A program made the position numbers and the translations under genes. From positions 1-60,521 of the forward strand of contig CAMOIT010000002.1 in NCBI GenBank assembly GCA_946616285.1: DNA of 60,521 nucleotides. Reading direction: 5' to 3'. Of this stretch, positions 50,435 through 58,940 are shown one piece after another. This stretch comes from an uncultured Bacteroidales bacterium (lineage in GTDB: Bacteria > Bacteroidota > Bacteroidia > Bacteroidales > UBA932). Every line of letters begins with the position of its first letter. The stretch's first letter is position 1. A model generated the notes under the pieces. That model was not told the origin of the DNA, did no database searches, and worked only from the letters and a program-made list of their open reading frames with translations.

Positions 50435-51577
50435 GTGAAACATGGGTTTATCTATATCTGCACGGCCTGCGTGCTGCTTAGTCTGTGGCTTTCGCACTAC
50501 ATTCCTGCCGATGTCTTCGACAAGATTCTTTCGCCGCTCCTGTTTGCGTGTACCGTTGCCGTCGCCCTTTTTAGCGCGTTCCTGGTGTTTAAGCACGCGG
50601 AGGGGATGCGCATGCGCAAGGCATGGGGCGGGGCCCTTTTGGTGTGGGGAATTGTAGATACCTTCTACATCCTGGGCTGGGCACTGGCCCCCTCGCAGGT
50701 GATGGATATTGGGGCGCAAAATCTTAACACGTATGAACTTCTTCTAGGAAACCTGTTGGGCTGGGTGCTGCTACTGTACCCCACAGAGGCGCTCAGGCCT
50801 GGATGGCTGTCCTTCAGGCATGCCATGTGGCATTTGTTGCCCATGTTCGCGCTGGTGGCCCTGGACTACATTATCCCGTTCAACCTGCGCTTTTTCATCT
50901 CACTCTATCCCTTTGTCCTTATAGGCTTCCTAATCTCCCATGTCAGGGCCTACGAAGCCTGGTGCGAGGAAAATTTCTCCACGCTGGAAGACATTGACGT
51001 CCGGTGGCTTGTCCACTATTTGTGGATGGTCGTCCTGGTGGGCGCCAATTACATATACATTTGTGTGGCCCATCACCCCAGCCGCGGCTTCACCCAGCTG
51101 TGGTTCACCATTGCCATGTTTGCCTATAGTACGGAGCAAATCCTTTACCGCAAGGACCCGTGGGGGATGGTGCGCAGGCGGGAAAAGGCAGAGGAACCGG
51201 AGCCGGAGGCTGTGACGGACCCCGCTCCCTCGCCGGAGAACAGTGAACTTCGGCAGAAACTGGACCGCTGGATGGAGCAGGAAAAGCCCTATGTCAATCC
51301 GGCTTTCCAGCTGGCGGATTTGGGGACCGTCCTGCCCATGAACCGCACTTACCTTTCCCAGTTTATCAAGGCGGAATACGGTTGCACTTTTTACCAGTTT
51401 GTGAACCGGTATCGCGTGGCAGAGGCCAAGCGCCTGAAACTGGAGCAGCCGGATCTGAAAATGGACGAGCTTGCCGCGCGCTGCGGCTTCTCTTCCCGCA
51501 CGGTTTTCTCCAACGTCTTCACCCGCGAGGAAGGCCTTTCGCCCCGCGAATGGTTTAAAAAATGTAATCCTGCGTAA
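50435..51577 (+). CDS. Membrane-embedded AraC-family transcriptional regulator
   Basis: 380 residues starting with GTG. Residues 1-235 contain six to seven hydrophobic helices ('FIYICTACVLLSLWL', 'LLFACTVAVALFSAFLVF', 'GALLVWGIVDTFYILGWAL', 'LLLGNLLGWVLLLYP', 'LLPMFALVALDYIIPF', 'FISLYPFVLIGFLIS', 'YLWMVVLVGANYIYICV'). An acidic linker (about 250-275) leads to a DNA-binding domain (about 275-380): two HTH motifs around 'FQLADLGTVLPMNRTYLSQFIK' and 'KMDELAARCGFSSRTVFSNVF', ending 'GLSPREWFKK'. Gene order and the repeats over its stop codon suggest that it controls the fimbrial genes downstream. Confidence 0.85.
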   Translation: MKHGFIYICTACVLLSLWLSHYIPADVFDKILSPLLFACTVAVALFSAFLVFKHAEGMRMRKAWGGALLVWGIVDTFYILGWALAPSQVMDIGAQNLNTYELLLGNLLGWVLLLYPTEALRPGWLSFRHAMWHLLPMFALVALDYIIPFNLRFFISLYPFVLIGFLISHVRAYEAWCEENFSTLEDIDVRWLVHYLWMVVLVGANYIYICVAHHPSRGFTQLWFTIAMFAYSTEQILYRKDPWGMVRRREKAEEPEPEAVTDPAPSPENSELRQKLDRWMEQEKPYVNPAFQLADLGTVLPMNRTYLSQFIKAEYGCTFYQFVNRYRVAEAKRLKLEQPDLKMDELAARCGFSSRTVFSNVFTREEGLSPREWFKKCNPA

Positions 51578-51619
51578 AAATTTCGCCTGATATTTCATCC
51601 TGCGTCAATATCTGCCTGG
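51567..51619 (+). promoter_or_regulatory. Direct repeats, candidate operator for the AraC-type regulator
   Basis: ATCCTGCGTaAaAATtTCgCCTG (51567-51589, lower case differs) and ATCCTGCGTcAATATCTGCCTG (51597-51618) share an identical ATCCTGCGT and a similar 3' half, 30 bases apart. They lie about 35-90 bases before the fimbrial -7 element, on the same face of the helix by spacing. The first copy spans the stop codon of the regulator gene. Confidence 0.45.
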
Positions 51620-51645
51620 GCGACGTCCCCCAGGCAGATATTTTT
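51607..51645 (+). terminator. Strong hairpin terminator between regulator and fimbrial operon
   Basis: AATATCTGCCTGGG (51607-51620) and CCCAGGCAGATATT (51629-51642) form a perfect 14-base-pair stem with an 8-base loop, running into TTTTT. The second operator-like repeat is part of its left arm. Confidence 0.75.
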
Positions 51646-51647
51646 AG

Positions 51648-51655
51648 TATTTTTG
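51648..51655 (+). promoter_or_regulatory. -7 element of the fimbrial operon
   Basis: TATTTTTG starts 3 bases after the hairpin T-run. The place of the -33 box falls inside the hairpin and carries no TTTG, as expected of an activator-dependent promoter. Leader about 30 bases. Confidence 0.5.
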
Positions 51656-51688
51656 TGTAACATGCTAATTCCAATCAATCATTACCAT

Positions 51689-52504
51689 ATGTCAAAACGC
51701 AAACTCTTCCTTACCCTTGTGGCCCTTTGGGGGCTTACATGGGGTGCCCGCGGCCAGGAGAATCCCTGGTACGTGGGGCTGGGCGGCGGCACGTCCTTCG
51801 GGCAGGCCACTTTCTCCAGCATCACAGAAGGCGGCGTCCGCAGTTGGGGCCTTCAAGGCGGCATCTTCGGCGGTTACAAGTTCAGCCGTCTCATCTCTTT
51901 GGAAGCGGGCTTCCAGTACGGCCAGCAAAAGCAGTACAACCTGACCTGCTGCCCCTACTGGCTCGCTACGGACGGCCAGTGGAAAGCCACGCAGGTCCTG
52001 GACAAGGACGGCTGGTACTTTGAGGACCTCACGGTTCCCACCCGCTGGTTCAAGATTGCGCTCCAGGCCAACTTCAACCTGCTGTCGTTCATCAAGAGCA
52101 ACAACCACTGGTTCCTGGACCTTTCCCCTCAGATCTCTGCGGTGAACACCAAGTCCACCTGGCAGGGCAACCTTTCCCATGGCCAGGGGTATCATGAGGA
52201 GGTACAGGCGGCCAACTGGCACCTGGGCCTGGGCGGCCAGCTGGGCGCGGCCTATGCCTTCAACGACCTCATAAAGCTGGGCATCTACGGCGGCGTTACC
52301 GCCCTCACCGGCAAGCGCTTCGACATGATTCCCAACAAGGCGCACAAGACCAACCTCATTTGGGACGCCGGCCTCAAGCTAACCTTCTCCTTCGGGAAGA
52401 ACAAAAAGAAGGAAGCTGCTGCGGAAGCCGCCCGCTTAGCCGCAGAGCAGGCTGCCAGGGACAAGGATGCCCGCCGTGTGGAAATTGTCGTCGTAGAAAA
52501 GTAA
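51689..52504 (+). CDS. Outer-membrane beta-barrel protein with an orphan C-terminal helix
   Basis: 271 residues from the ATG at 51689. Signal peptide about 1-22 ('LFLTLVALWGLTWGARGQ'). About eight amphipathic strands follow ('WYVGLGGGTSFGQATF', 'GGIFGGYKFSRLISLEAGFQYG', 'WFKIALQANFNLL', 'WFLDLSPQISAV', 'LGLGGQLGAAYAF', 'LIWDAGLKLTFSFG'). The last 35 residues are a charged Ala/Lys/Glu helix ('KKKEAAAEAARLAAEQAARD'), which in related barrels would lead to an OmpA peptidoglycan-binding domain; here the protein simply ends. First gene of the fimbrial operon; may be an assembly or surface-exposure factor. Confidence 0.72.
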   Translation: MSKRKLFLTLVALWGLTWGARGQENPWYVGLGGGTSFGQATFSSITEGGVRSWGLQGGIFGGYKFSRLISLEAGFQYGQQKQYNLTCCPYWLATDGQWKATQVLDKDGWYFEDLTVPTRWFKIALQANFNLLSFIKSNNHWFLDLSPQISAVNTKSTWQGNLSHGQGYHEEVQAANWHLGLGGQLGAAYAFNDLIKLGIYGGVTALTGKRFDMIPNKAHKTNLIWDAGLKLTFSFGKNKKKEAAAEAARLAAEQAARDKDARRVEIVVVEK

Positions 52505-52511
52505 ACGCACT

Positions 52512-53471
52512 ATGAAACAGACCTACCTACTTTTGATGGCGGCCGCCGCGCTCAGCGTTGGCTCCTGCCAGTACAAGACCCACTTCCCGGAAGACATGCC
52601 GCAGGACGAACAGACGGACAAGTATCCCGCTCCGGACGGCCTGGGCTACCTGGGCAATGACCTGGAATGGAATGATATTGCCGATGTCAAAAGCGACATC
52701 ACCCACCTGAAGTACACGGTGACCGGCGCCAACGGCGTCAAGGAAGTCCATGAGTTCAACACCCCTGCGGAGGCCAGTGAATGGATGATCCCGCTTCCGG
52801 TTGGGGAGTACGACGTGTTGGTTGCGGCCAATATGGACAAGGCCAACGGCTTTGAGCTGGGGGAGACCGTTCCCACCAAGGCCGGCCACACGCTTCCGGC
52901 CACCTACACCCGGCTCACCAATGCCTCCTCCAACCCCAAGCAGGCCTGGAACGGCATTGCCCATGTGAAGGTGGAAAACAACAAGATGGCCACGGTGCAC
53001 CTGGACCTGGACCGCCTGCTGGCCTTGTTCACGCTCAAGCTCACCAACGTTCCGGAAGGGACCACCATTGAGGTGAGCATGCGTGGCGCCGCCAGCTACG
53101 TCACGCTCACCACCGAGCGCACGGCGGGCCACTGGGGCGAACCCAGCACGGCCACCAGCGACGACATCACCCTGGGTACCCTCACCGCAACCAATGCGCT
53201 CACCGGCATTGACGAGTTCAAGGTGTTCCCCACGGCCAAGGGCCTGATGGGTACCATCCTTTTCTTCCACATCAAGACCAACAAGGGCCTGGAACTGGAC
53301 TACGTGGGCCAGGCACCGCTGATGGAGAATGGCAAGAAATACATCCTGGAGCTGGATTACACCAAGCTCACCCCCTTCATGCTCATCACCACGGATTGCG
53401 CCATCAACGACTGGACCGATTCCTGGAGCTATGACGGCGAAATCCTGAACCCCCTGAAATACCAGAAATAA
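52512..53471 (+). CDS. Fimbrial anchor-like lipoprotein (Mfa2/FimB or DUF5119 type)
   Basis: 319 residues with lipobox Cys19 ('SVGSC'). The first domain has 'TDITHLKYTVTGANG'-like strands and 'WMIPLPVGEYDVLVAANM', the style of FimB/Mfa2 anchors (the DNA gives 'SDITHLKYTVTG'). The second domain has 'LDRLLALFTLKLTNVPEGTTIEVS', and the end is 'MLITTDCAINDWTDSW', similar to the C-terminal strand of pilins. In type V pili the anchor terminates and tethers the fibre. Seven bases after the barrel gene. The exact family (Mfa2 or DUF5119) is uncertain. Confidence 0.65.
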   Translation: MKQTYLLLMAAAALSVGSCQYKTHFPEDMPQDEQTDKYPAPDGLGYLGNDLEWNDIADVKSDITHLKYTVTGANGVKEVHEFNTPAEASEWMIPLPVGEYDVLVAANMDKANGFELGETVPTKAGHTLPATYTRLTNASSNPKQAWNGIAHVKVENNKMATVHLDLDRLLALFTLKLTNVPEGTTIEVSMRGAASYVTLTTERTAGHWGEPSTATSDDITLGTLTATNALTGIDEFKVFPTAKGLMGTILFFHIKTNKGLELDYVGQAPLMENGKKYILELDYTKLTPFMLITTDCAINDWTDSWSYDGEILNPLKYQK

Positions 53472-53486
53472 GTAAAAAACAAAAAT

Positions 53487-54437
53487 ATGAAAAAAATTGT
53501 ACTCATTTCCCTTGCGTTCGTGTGCGCAGTGGCCTGCAACAAAGCGGGTAATAACAAGGAGGCCGCCTCCGGCGCCATCACCGTGAATGCCGGCATCCGT
53601 GAAACCAAAGTGGCCTATGACGGCAACAAGGCCACCTTCGAGGCCGCCGACGACCTCGCTCTCTTTGCATGGGTCGGTGACAAGACCGCCATTCCTTCCG
53701 AACTTGTAGTGAACAACGTCACCAACATCCTGGGCACCGACGGCCTGTGGGCTCCCGTGACCCAGATGCTTTGGTACGACATGGTGACGCCGCATTACTT
53801 CATGGCCGTCTCCCCGTCCCGCGAGGTCGCTTCTTTCACGGCCGATCCTTACACCCTGGATTCTTCCACGGACAAGTACGAGGAGAGTGACCTTCTCATC
53901 GCCATCAATGACGCCGGCCTCAAGGCCAACGACAATCCGGTGCAGCTCACCTTCGACCACGCCATGGCCACCCTCGTAGTGAACCTCAAGTTCCACAACC
54001 AGTGGACGGAAGGCAATCCGCCCTCCCAGACGGAAATTACGGAGGCCCTCATTCAGTCCGTGGCGGCAACGGCCAAGGACCACGCCACCATCGACTATAT
54101 CCACAAGGCGGTCACCGCTACCGGTGAAGGCGCCCAGGTGGCCCTGAACAAGGTGAAGAACACCTCCTGGACCACCCTCATGGTTCCCCAGGCGGGTTTC
54201 CGCACCCTCACCATCGCCCTAAGCGGCAACGATGAATGGCTGGGCGGCAACGGCACCTACGTGTTCAACGCCCCGGAGGACATCAAGTTGGAGAGCGGCA
54301 AGGTCACCAAGGTGAACCTCATCATCGGCCGCGACCAGATTACCCTGGACAAGGACGGCATCTCCATCGTAGACTGGAGCGAACAGGAAACCCCCTATCC
54401 CGGGGAAGTATTTGATCCGAAGGAAGTTAACGACTAA
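53487..54437 (+). CDS. Fimbrillin family protein, paralogue 1 of 3
   Basis: 316 residues of the Mfa_like_1/FimA class of Bacteroidetes pilins. Lipobox Cys17 ('CAVACNK'). N-terminal domain: 'ITVNAGIRETKVAYDG', 'LALFAWVGDKTAIP', 'HYFMAVSPSREVASFTADPYTLD'. C-terminal domain: 'LTFDHAMATLVVNL', 'HKAVTATGEGAQVAL', 'TTLMVPQAGFRTL', ending 'GRDQITLDKDGISIVDW'. Such pilins are exported as lipoproteins and polymerise by strand exchange after proteolytic trimming near the first Arg/Lys. Fifteen bases after the anchor-like gene. Confidence 0.85.
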   Translation: MKKIVLISLAFVCAVACNKAGNNKEAASGAITVNAGIRETKVAYDGNKATFEAADDLALFAWVGDKTAIPSELVVNNVTNILGTDGLWAPVTQMLWYDMVTPHYFMAVSPSREVASFTADPYTLDSSTDKYEESDLLIAINDAGLKANDNPVQLTFDHAMATLVVNLKFHNQWTEGNPPSQTEITEALIQSVAATAKDHATIDYIHKAVTATGEGAQVALNKVKNTSWTTLMVPQAGFRTLTIALSGNDEWLGGNGTYVFNAPEDIKLESGKVTKVNLIIGRDQITLDKDGISIVDWSEQETPYPGEVFDPKEVND

Positions 54438-54449
54438 AGCGCATACCCT

Positions 54450-55388
54450 ATGAAAAAGTATATTATCCTTTCCATGGCAGCATTGACCGTGCTGGCTGCA
54501 TGCAATAAAGAAAGCGGAAAAGACCAGAAGACCATCACGGTAAAAGCCGGTATCGGCACCATGACCAAAGTCGCTTACACGGAAGACAAATCGGCTTTTG
54601 TCGAAGGTGACAACCTCACGCTCTTCGCCTGGACCGGCGAGAAGACCGCCATCCCGGAAAAGCTGGTGGTGAAGGGTGTGGATAACACCTTGAAAAACGG
54701 CTTGTGGCAGCCTGAAATCCAGATGCTTTGGGCCGATATGACCACCCCGCACTACTTCTTGGCCGTTTCTCCGGCCCGTACCGTGACCAGCTTCACGGCC
54801 GATCCCTATACCCTGGATTCGGCAGCGGACAAGTTCCAGCAGAGCGACCTCCTCATCGCCATCAATGACAAAGGACTGGTTGCAACGGACAACCCCGTGT
54901 CCCTGGTGTTCGACCACGCCATGGCCAAACTGGTGGTGGAACTGGCCTTCCACAATCAGTGGACAGAAGGGAATCCTCCTTCCCAGACCGTCATTACGGA
55001 AGCCAAGATTGGCGCCGTGGCCGCTACGGCCAAGGACCATGCTACCTTGGATTATATCCATAAGGCCGTTACGGCTACCGGTGAAGACGCCCAGGTGGCC
55101 ATGAATAAAGTGGAAAACGCCAAGTGGACCACCCTCATGGTGCCTCAGGCAGGTTTCCGTACCATTTCCATCACGCTGGAAGGCAACGATGCATGGCTGG
55201 GCGGCAACGGCACCTTCGTATTCAACAGCACCACCGACATTCCGCTGGTGAGCGGCAAGGTAACGGTGGTGAGCCTCATTATCGGCCGCGACCAGATTAC
55301 CCTGGACAAGGACGGCATCACCATTACCGACTGGGCATCACAGGGTGACGCCATTCCCGGTGAAGTTTTCAAACCAGAACTCAATTAA
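54450..55388 (+). CDS. Fimbrillin family protein, paralogue 2 of 3
   Basis: 312 residues, close relative of the proteins on either side. Lipobox Cys18 ('LAACNK'). Shares 'GEKTAIPEKLVV', 'TPHYFLAVSPARTVTSFTADPYTLD', 'FDHAMAKLVVELAFHNQWTEGNPP', 'YIHKAVTATGEDAQVAM', 'LMVPQAGFRTISITLEGND' and 'GRDQITLDKDGITITDWA'. Differences cluster in loops after about residue 75 and near the C-terminus. It may be a major or an alternative shaft subunit. Twelve bases after paralogue 1. Confidence 0.85.
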   Translation: MKKYIILSMAALTVLAACNKESGKDQKTITVKAGIGTMTKVAYTEDKSAFVEGDNLTLFAWTGEKTAIPEKLVVKGVDNTLKNGLWQPEIQMLWADMTTPHYFLAVSPARTVTSFTADPYTLDSAADKFQQSDLLIAINDKGLVATDNPVSLVFDHAMAKLVVELAFHNQWTEGNPPSQTVITEAKIGAVAATAKDHATLDYIHKAVTATGEDAQVAMNKVENAKWTTLMVPQAGFRTISITLEGNDAWLGGNGTFVFNSTTDIPLVSGKVTVVSLIIGRDQITLDKDGITITDWASQGDAIPGEVFKPELN

Positions 55389-55400
55389 TACGGAAGCATC

Positions 55401-56351
55401 ATGAAACAGTATATTACCTTCTTTGTCACCATCGCAGCCGCCCTCGTTTTTGCAGGCTGCAACAAGGGAACCGGCGCCCCCGACAGCCGTACCATCACGG
55501 TGCAGGCTTCCATCGGCTCCATGACCAAGGTGGCCTATACCGGCGACAAGTCGGCCTTTGCTGCCGGCGACAACCTGTCCCTTTTTGCCTGGATGGGCGA
55601 GAAAACAGCCATCCCCGCTACGCTGGTCGTCAACAACGTGGTAAATACCCTGGACGGTGAAAGCGGCCTGTGGAAACCGGCCACCCAGATGCTCTGGGAC
55701 GACATGACCACCCCGCACTACTTCATGGCAGTCTCTCCGGCCCGCGAGGTAGCGTCTTTCACGGCCGATCCTTATGTCCTGGATCCGGCAGCGGACAAGT
55801 TCCAGCAGAGCGACCTGCTCATCGCTACCAGCCTGGAAGGTCTTGTGGCCACGAGTAACCCCGTGAAACTCACCTTCGACCACGCCATGGCCAAGCTCAA
55901 CGTGAACCTGAGCTTCCGCAACCAGTGGACCCCGCAGGAGAACCTTCCCGCCACTACCAACGTAGAGGCCAAAGTGGAGTCCGTGTTTGCCATGGCCAAG
56001 AATAGCGCCACCATTGACTATATCAGTAAGGCCGTCACCGCTACCGGTGAGGAGAAAGAATTGGCCGTAAACAAGCTTTCCAATGCCTCCTGGACCACCC
56101 TCATGGTGCCTCAGACGGGCTTCCGCACCATTGTCATCGCCCTCAAGGGCAACGACGAGTGGCTGGGCGGCAACGGTACCTATGTATTTACGCACAGCGC
56201 GGACATTCCACTGGAGAGCGGCAAGTACACCACCGTGAACCTCATTGTGGGCCGTGACCAGATTACCCTGGACAAGGACGGCATTACCATCACCGACTGG
56301 GCCGCCGGCGCGGTAATTAACAACGGCGAAGCCCAGATTCCTGAAAACTAA
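55401..56351 (+). CDS. Fimbrillin family protein, paralogue 3 of 3
   Basis: 316 residues. Lipobox Cys20 ('VFAGCNK'). Same two-domain plan: 'ITVQASIGSMTKVAYTGDKSAF' opening strands, 'LSLFAWMGEKTAIPATLVV', 'HYFMAVSPAREVASFTADPYVLD', 'FDHAMAKLNVNLSFRNQW', 'TTLMVPQTGFRTIVIALKGNDEWL', 'GRDQITLDKDGITITDWAAG'. It is closest to paralogue 2 in the first half, but its mid region ('TPQENLPATTNVEAKVESV') departs from both, which suggests patchwork divergence. Twelve bases after paralogue 2. Confidence 0.85.
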   Translation: MKQYITFFVTIAAALVFAGCNKGTGAPDSRTITVQASIGSMTKVAYTGDKSAFAAGDNLSLFAWMGEKTAIPATLVVNNVVNTLDGESGLWKPATQMLWDDMTTPHYFMAVSPAREVASFTADPYVLDPAADKFQQSDLLIATSLEGLVATSNPVKLTFDHAMAKLNVNLSFRNQWTPQENLPATTNVEAKVESVFAMAKNSATIDYISKAVTATGEEKELAVNKLSNASWTTLMVPQTGFRTIVIALKGNDEWLGGNGTYVFTHSADIPLESGKYTTVNLIVGRDQITLDKDGITITDWAAGAVINNGEAQIPEN

Positions 56352-56369
56352 CCTTTAACAGGAAAGCTT

Positions 56370-58916
56370 ATGAAAGCAAGAATAGCAACAAGCCTTATGG
56401 CGCTTGCGGCGCTGCTGGCGGCTTCCTGTGCAAAGGAAAGCGGCCAGAAGGAGACAGTTCCTCTGCCGCAGGTACCCATAAGCGTGGAAGCCAGCGTGAG
56501 CGGGCTCACCAAGGCCGTCACGGATGGCCTGCAGACTACCTTTGAGGCCAACGACCAGCTCACCCTTTACGCCTGGACCGGCAGCAATGCCGCAGTTCCG
56601 GAGAAGAAGGTGGTGGCCGGCGTTGTCAATACCTATGACGGCACCAAGTGGACTCCGGCAAGCACCATGCTCTGGAAAAACGTCTCCGACGCCCACTACT
56701 TCCTGGGCATCTCCCCGGCCCGCACGGTGAATAACTTCACGGCCGATGCCGTTTCCTCTTCGGAGGACCTCCTGGTAGCCACCGTCCTGGGAGACGGCAT
56801 TGTGGCTCCCCAGACGGTAACGGCCCCGCCGGTGGCGCTTGAGTTCAGCCACGTAATGGCCTGGCTCAAAGTGAACGTAAAATACCGCAATCAGTGGGGC
56901 GGCGTGCCGGAGGCTGTGGTAACAACCGCCGCAGCAACCGCAGGTACCATCGACTACCTCACCAAAACCATTACGCCCGGTACGGTGGCAGTGCAAACCC
57001 TGGCGGCTGCGACAACGGCTGCAGAGGGCTATGATGCCACCTACAGTGCCCTGTGCATCCCGCAGGGAATCAGCACGATCAACTTCACCATTGCCGGACA
57101 AACCCTGGTTTATACGCACAGTGAGAACATCGTCCTGGAGGCAGGCAAGGTAACCACCCTGACCCTGCTGGTGGGCAAGGACAAGATTGCCCTGGAAAGC
57201 AACACCGTGTCGGCCTGGGAGGCTGGCGAAGTGAACCCCGACATGGGAGCCGCTTCCGGCTTACTGGTCGATGCTACGCGTCCGCTCACCATCAAGGCCA
57301 AGGAAAACGGTACCACGGTGACATTCACCGACCGCTCCAGCGGCGATGTGACCTGGATTACCTCCGACGGCCGCTCGGGCACCATCAGTCTTATTAACAA
57401 CACGGTCTCCCTCGCGGCCGGCCAGCGGGTCTGGTTCATCGGCGACGGCACCAACAATGCCTTCGGCACCGGTGCGGAGAGCACTTCCAGCCGCATTGCC
57501 CTGAACAAGGACTGCGAGGTCTATGGCAACATCATGAGCCTCCTGGGCCCGGACTTTGCCACAGCTACCACGCTTCCCGGGAACAACACCTTTGCCTATC
57601 TGTTCAGCGGTCAGACGCACCTGAAGAACAGCGCCGAGGAAGGACTCATCCTGCCGGCCACAACGCTCACCGCGGGCTGCTACAGGGGCCTGTTCAAGGG
57701 TTGCACCGGCCTTAGCCGGGTGGTGGTTAACGCTACCGATATCAGCGCAAGTAACGGCCTCACCGACTGGGTGAACGGCATTGCCGGCGCCGGCTTCGGG
57801 CTGGTGACGCCTAACCCTAAGCAGTGGAAGATGGGCGACAACCTCCCGTGGGGCGCTACGGTGTACACCCAGGGTGAAAGTGGCCCGGAGGCGTTCTATA
57901 CCACGCCTACGGCCCTTGCAACCAATCTTACTTACAACGGCTCGGCCCAAAACCTGATTAATGCGGGTACAGCCCACAAGGACGGCGTGGTGCTGGAATA
58001 CAGCACCGATGGCAACACCTGGTCAACTGCCGTTGCCAAGGGCACCAACGCCGGCAACTACAATGTCTATTGCCGGGTTCAAGGTGGTGGTGTCACCTCT
58101 GCGGCACTGAAGGTCACCATCGCGGTTAAAACCGTGACCAATCCTACCATCACCCTGGCTACCAACGAATATACCTATAACGGTTCGGCTAAGACACCTG
58201 CTGTTACCAGCGTAAAAGACGGAAGCACTACCATTCCCTCAGGCGAATATACGGTAAGCTACAGCAATAATACCAATGCCGGTACTGCAACGGTTATCAT
58301 CTCGGATAAGGCGGGCGGTAACTACCAAGTGAGTGGTACAAAGAACTTCACCATCAACAAGGTGCCGTGTTCCATAGTCTCTGCCCCCACGGCAAAGAGT
58401 CTTACCTTCAACGGTAGCAGGAGCAATTATAATGGCTCTTCGCAGGTCCTCGTCAATGCAGGCTCTGCCAGTGGCGGTACCATGAGGTATAAAGTAGGTA
58501 ATGGCAGTTGGAGTGAGAGCCTTCCTTCTGCAACCAATGCCGGTACATATACCGTTTATTACAAGGCTGCCGGCAGCAACTCGAACTATGCGGATTCCGC
58601 CGAGGGCTCCATTCAGGTTACCATTGCCAAAGCAGACGGATTTATTGAATCGACGCTTACCACTTATAACACGAATGTTTTTGGCGGTAATACAGGCACT
58701 GTTTATGCCAGCGGGGAACTTTCGGGTTATGTTATGTCGAATGCCATGGGTGACAATATGAACCTGAAATCAAATAACACTACGCCTCCTTCCTACTCGG
58801 TTTCTGTAAGTACTACCGGGCCGTTTAGTTACATCGTGCTCGTGTTTAGTTGTAAAGAGTCAACCAACTACAAGGCAGTGAAGGAGAAGAGTATTTCACT
58901 TACACTTGTTCAATGA
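56370..58916 (+). CDS. Large fimbrillin-like adhesin with LRR-like and MBG/Ig-type repeats
   Basis: 848 residues. Lipobox Cys20 ('LAASCAKE'). Residues about 28-300 follow the fimbrillin plan ('LTLYAWTGSNAAVP', 'HYFLGISPARTVNNFTADA', 'GKDKIALESNTVSAWEAG'). About 310-500 resemble BspA-type leucine-rich repeat edges ('LPGNNTFAYLFSGQTHLKNS', 'GLILPATTLTAGCYRGLFKG', 'CTGLSRVVVNATDIS'). About 510-780 contain at least three MBG/YDG-like modules with 'YNGSAQNLINAG', 'YNGSAKTPAVTSV' and 'YNGSSQVLVNAGSA'. The last 70 residues are another unrecognised strand domain. Probably a tip or accessory adhesin of the pilus. Confidence 0.78.
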   Translation: MKARIATSLMALAALLAASCAKESGQKETVPLPQVPISVEASVSGLTKAVTDGLQTTFEANDQLTLYAWTGSNAAVPEKKVVAGVVNTYDGTKWTPASTMLWKNVSDAHYFLGISPARTVNNFTADAVSSSEDLLVATVLGDGIVAPQTVTAPPVALEFSHVMAWLKVNVKYRNQWGGVPEAVVTTAAATAGTIDYLTKTITPGTVAVQTLAAATTAAEGYDATYSALCIPQGISTINFTIAGQTLVYTHSENIVLEAGKVTTLTLLVGKDKIALESNTVSAWEAGEVNPDMGAASGLLVDATRPLTIKAKENGTTVTFTDRSSGDVTWITSDGRSGTISLINNTVSLAAGQRVWFIGDGTNNAFGTGAESTSSRIALNKDCEVYGNIMSLLGPDFATATTLPGNNTFAYLFSGQTHLKNSAEEGLILPATTLTAGCYRGLFKGCTGLSRVVVNATDISASNGLTDWVNGIAGAGFGLVTPNPKQWKMGDNLPWGATVYTQGESGPEAFYTTPTALATNLTYNGSAQNLINAGTAHKDGVVLEYSTDGNTWSTAVAKGTNAGNYNVYCRVQGGGVTSAALKVTIAVKTVTNPTITLATNEYTYNGSAKTPAVTSVKDGSTTIPSGEYTVSYSNNTNAGTATVIISDKAGGNYQVSGTKNFTINKVPCSIVSAPTAKSLTFNGSRSNYNGSSQVLVNAGSASGGTMRYKVGNGSWSESLPSATNAGTYTVYYKAAGSNSNYADSAEGSIQVTIAKADGFIESTLTTYNTNVFGGNTGTVYASGELSGYVMSNAMGDNMNLKSNNTTPPSYSVSVSTTGPFSYIVLVFSCKESTNYKAVKEKSISLTLVQ

Positions 58917-58940
58917 TAATTAATCTCAAGCCCATTGAAT

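Noticed and set aside
51607..51642. Invertible promoter flanked by inverted repeats, as in Bacteroides phase variation.
   Set aside because: The arms enclose only 8 bases and lie upstream of the -7 element, so no promoter sits between them. No invertase gene is seen. A terminator explains the structure.
52527..54104. A 525-residue minus-strand open frame opposite the anchor-like and first pilin genes, with similar long antisense frames opposite the other pilins and adhesins.
   Set aside because: All are antisense to clear fimbrillin genes, span gene boundaries, and owe their length to repeated GC-rich third positions.
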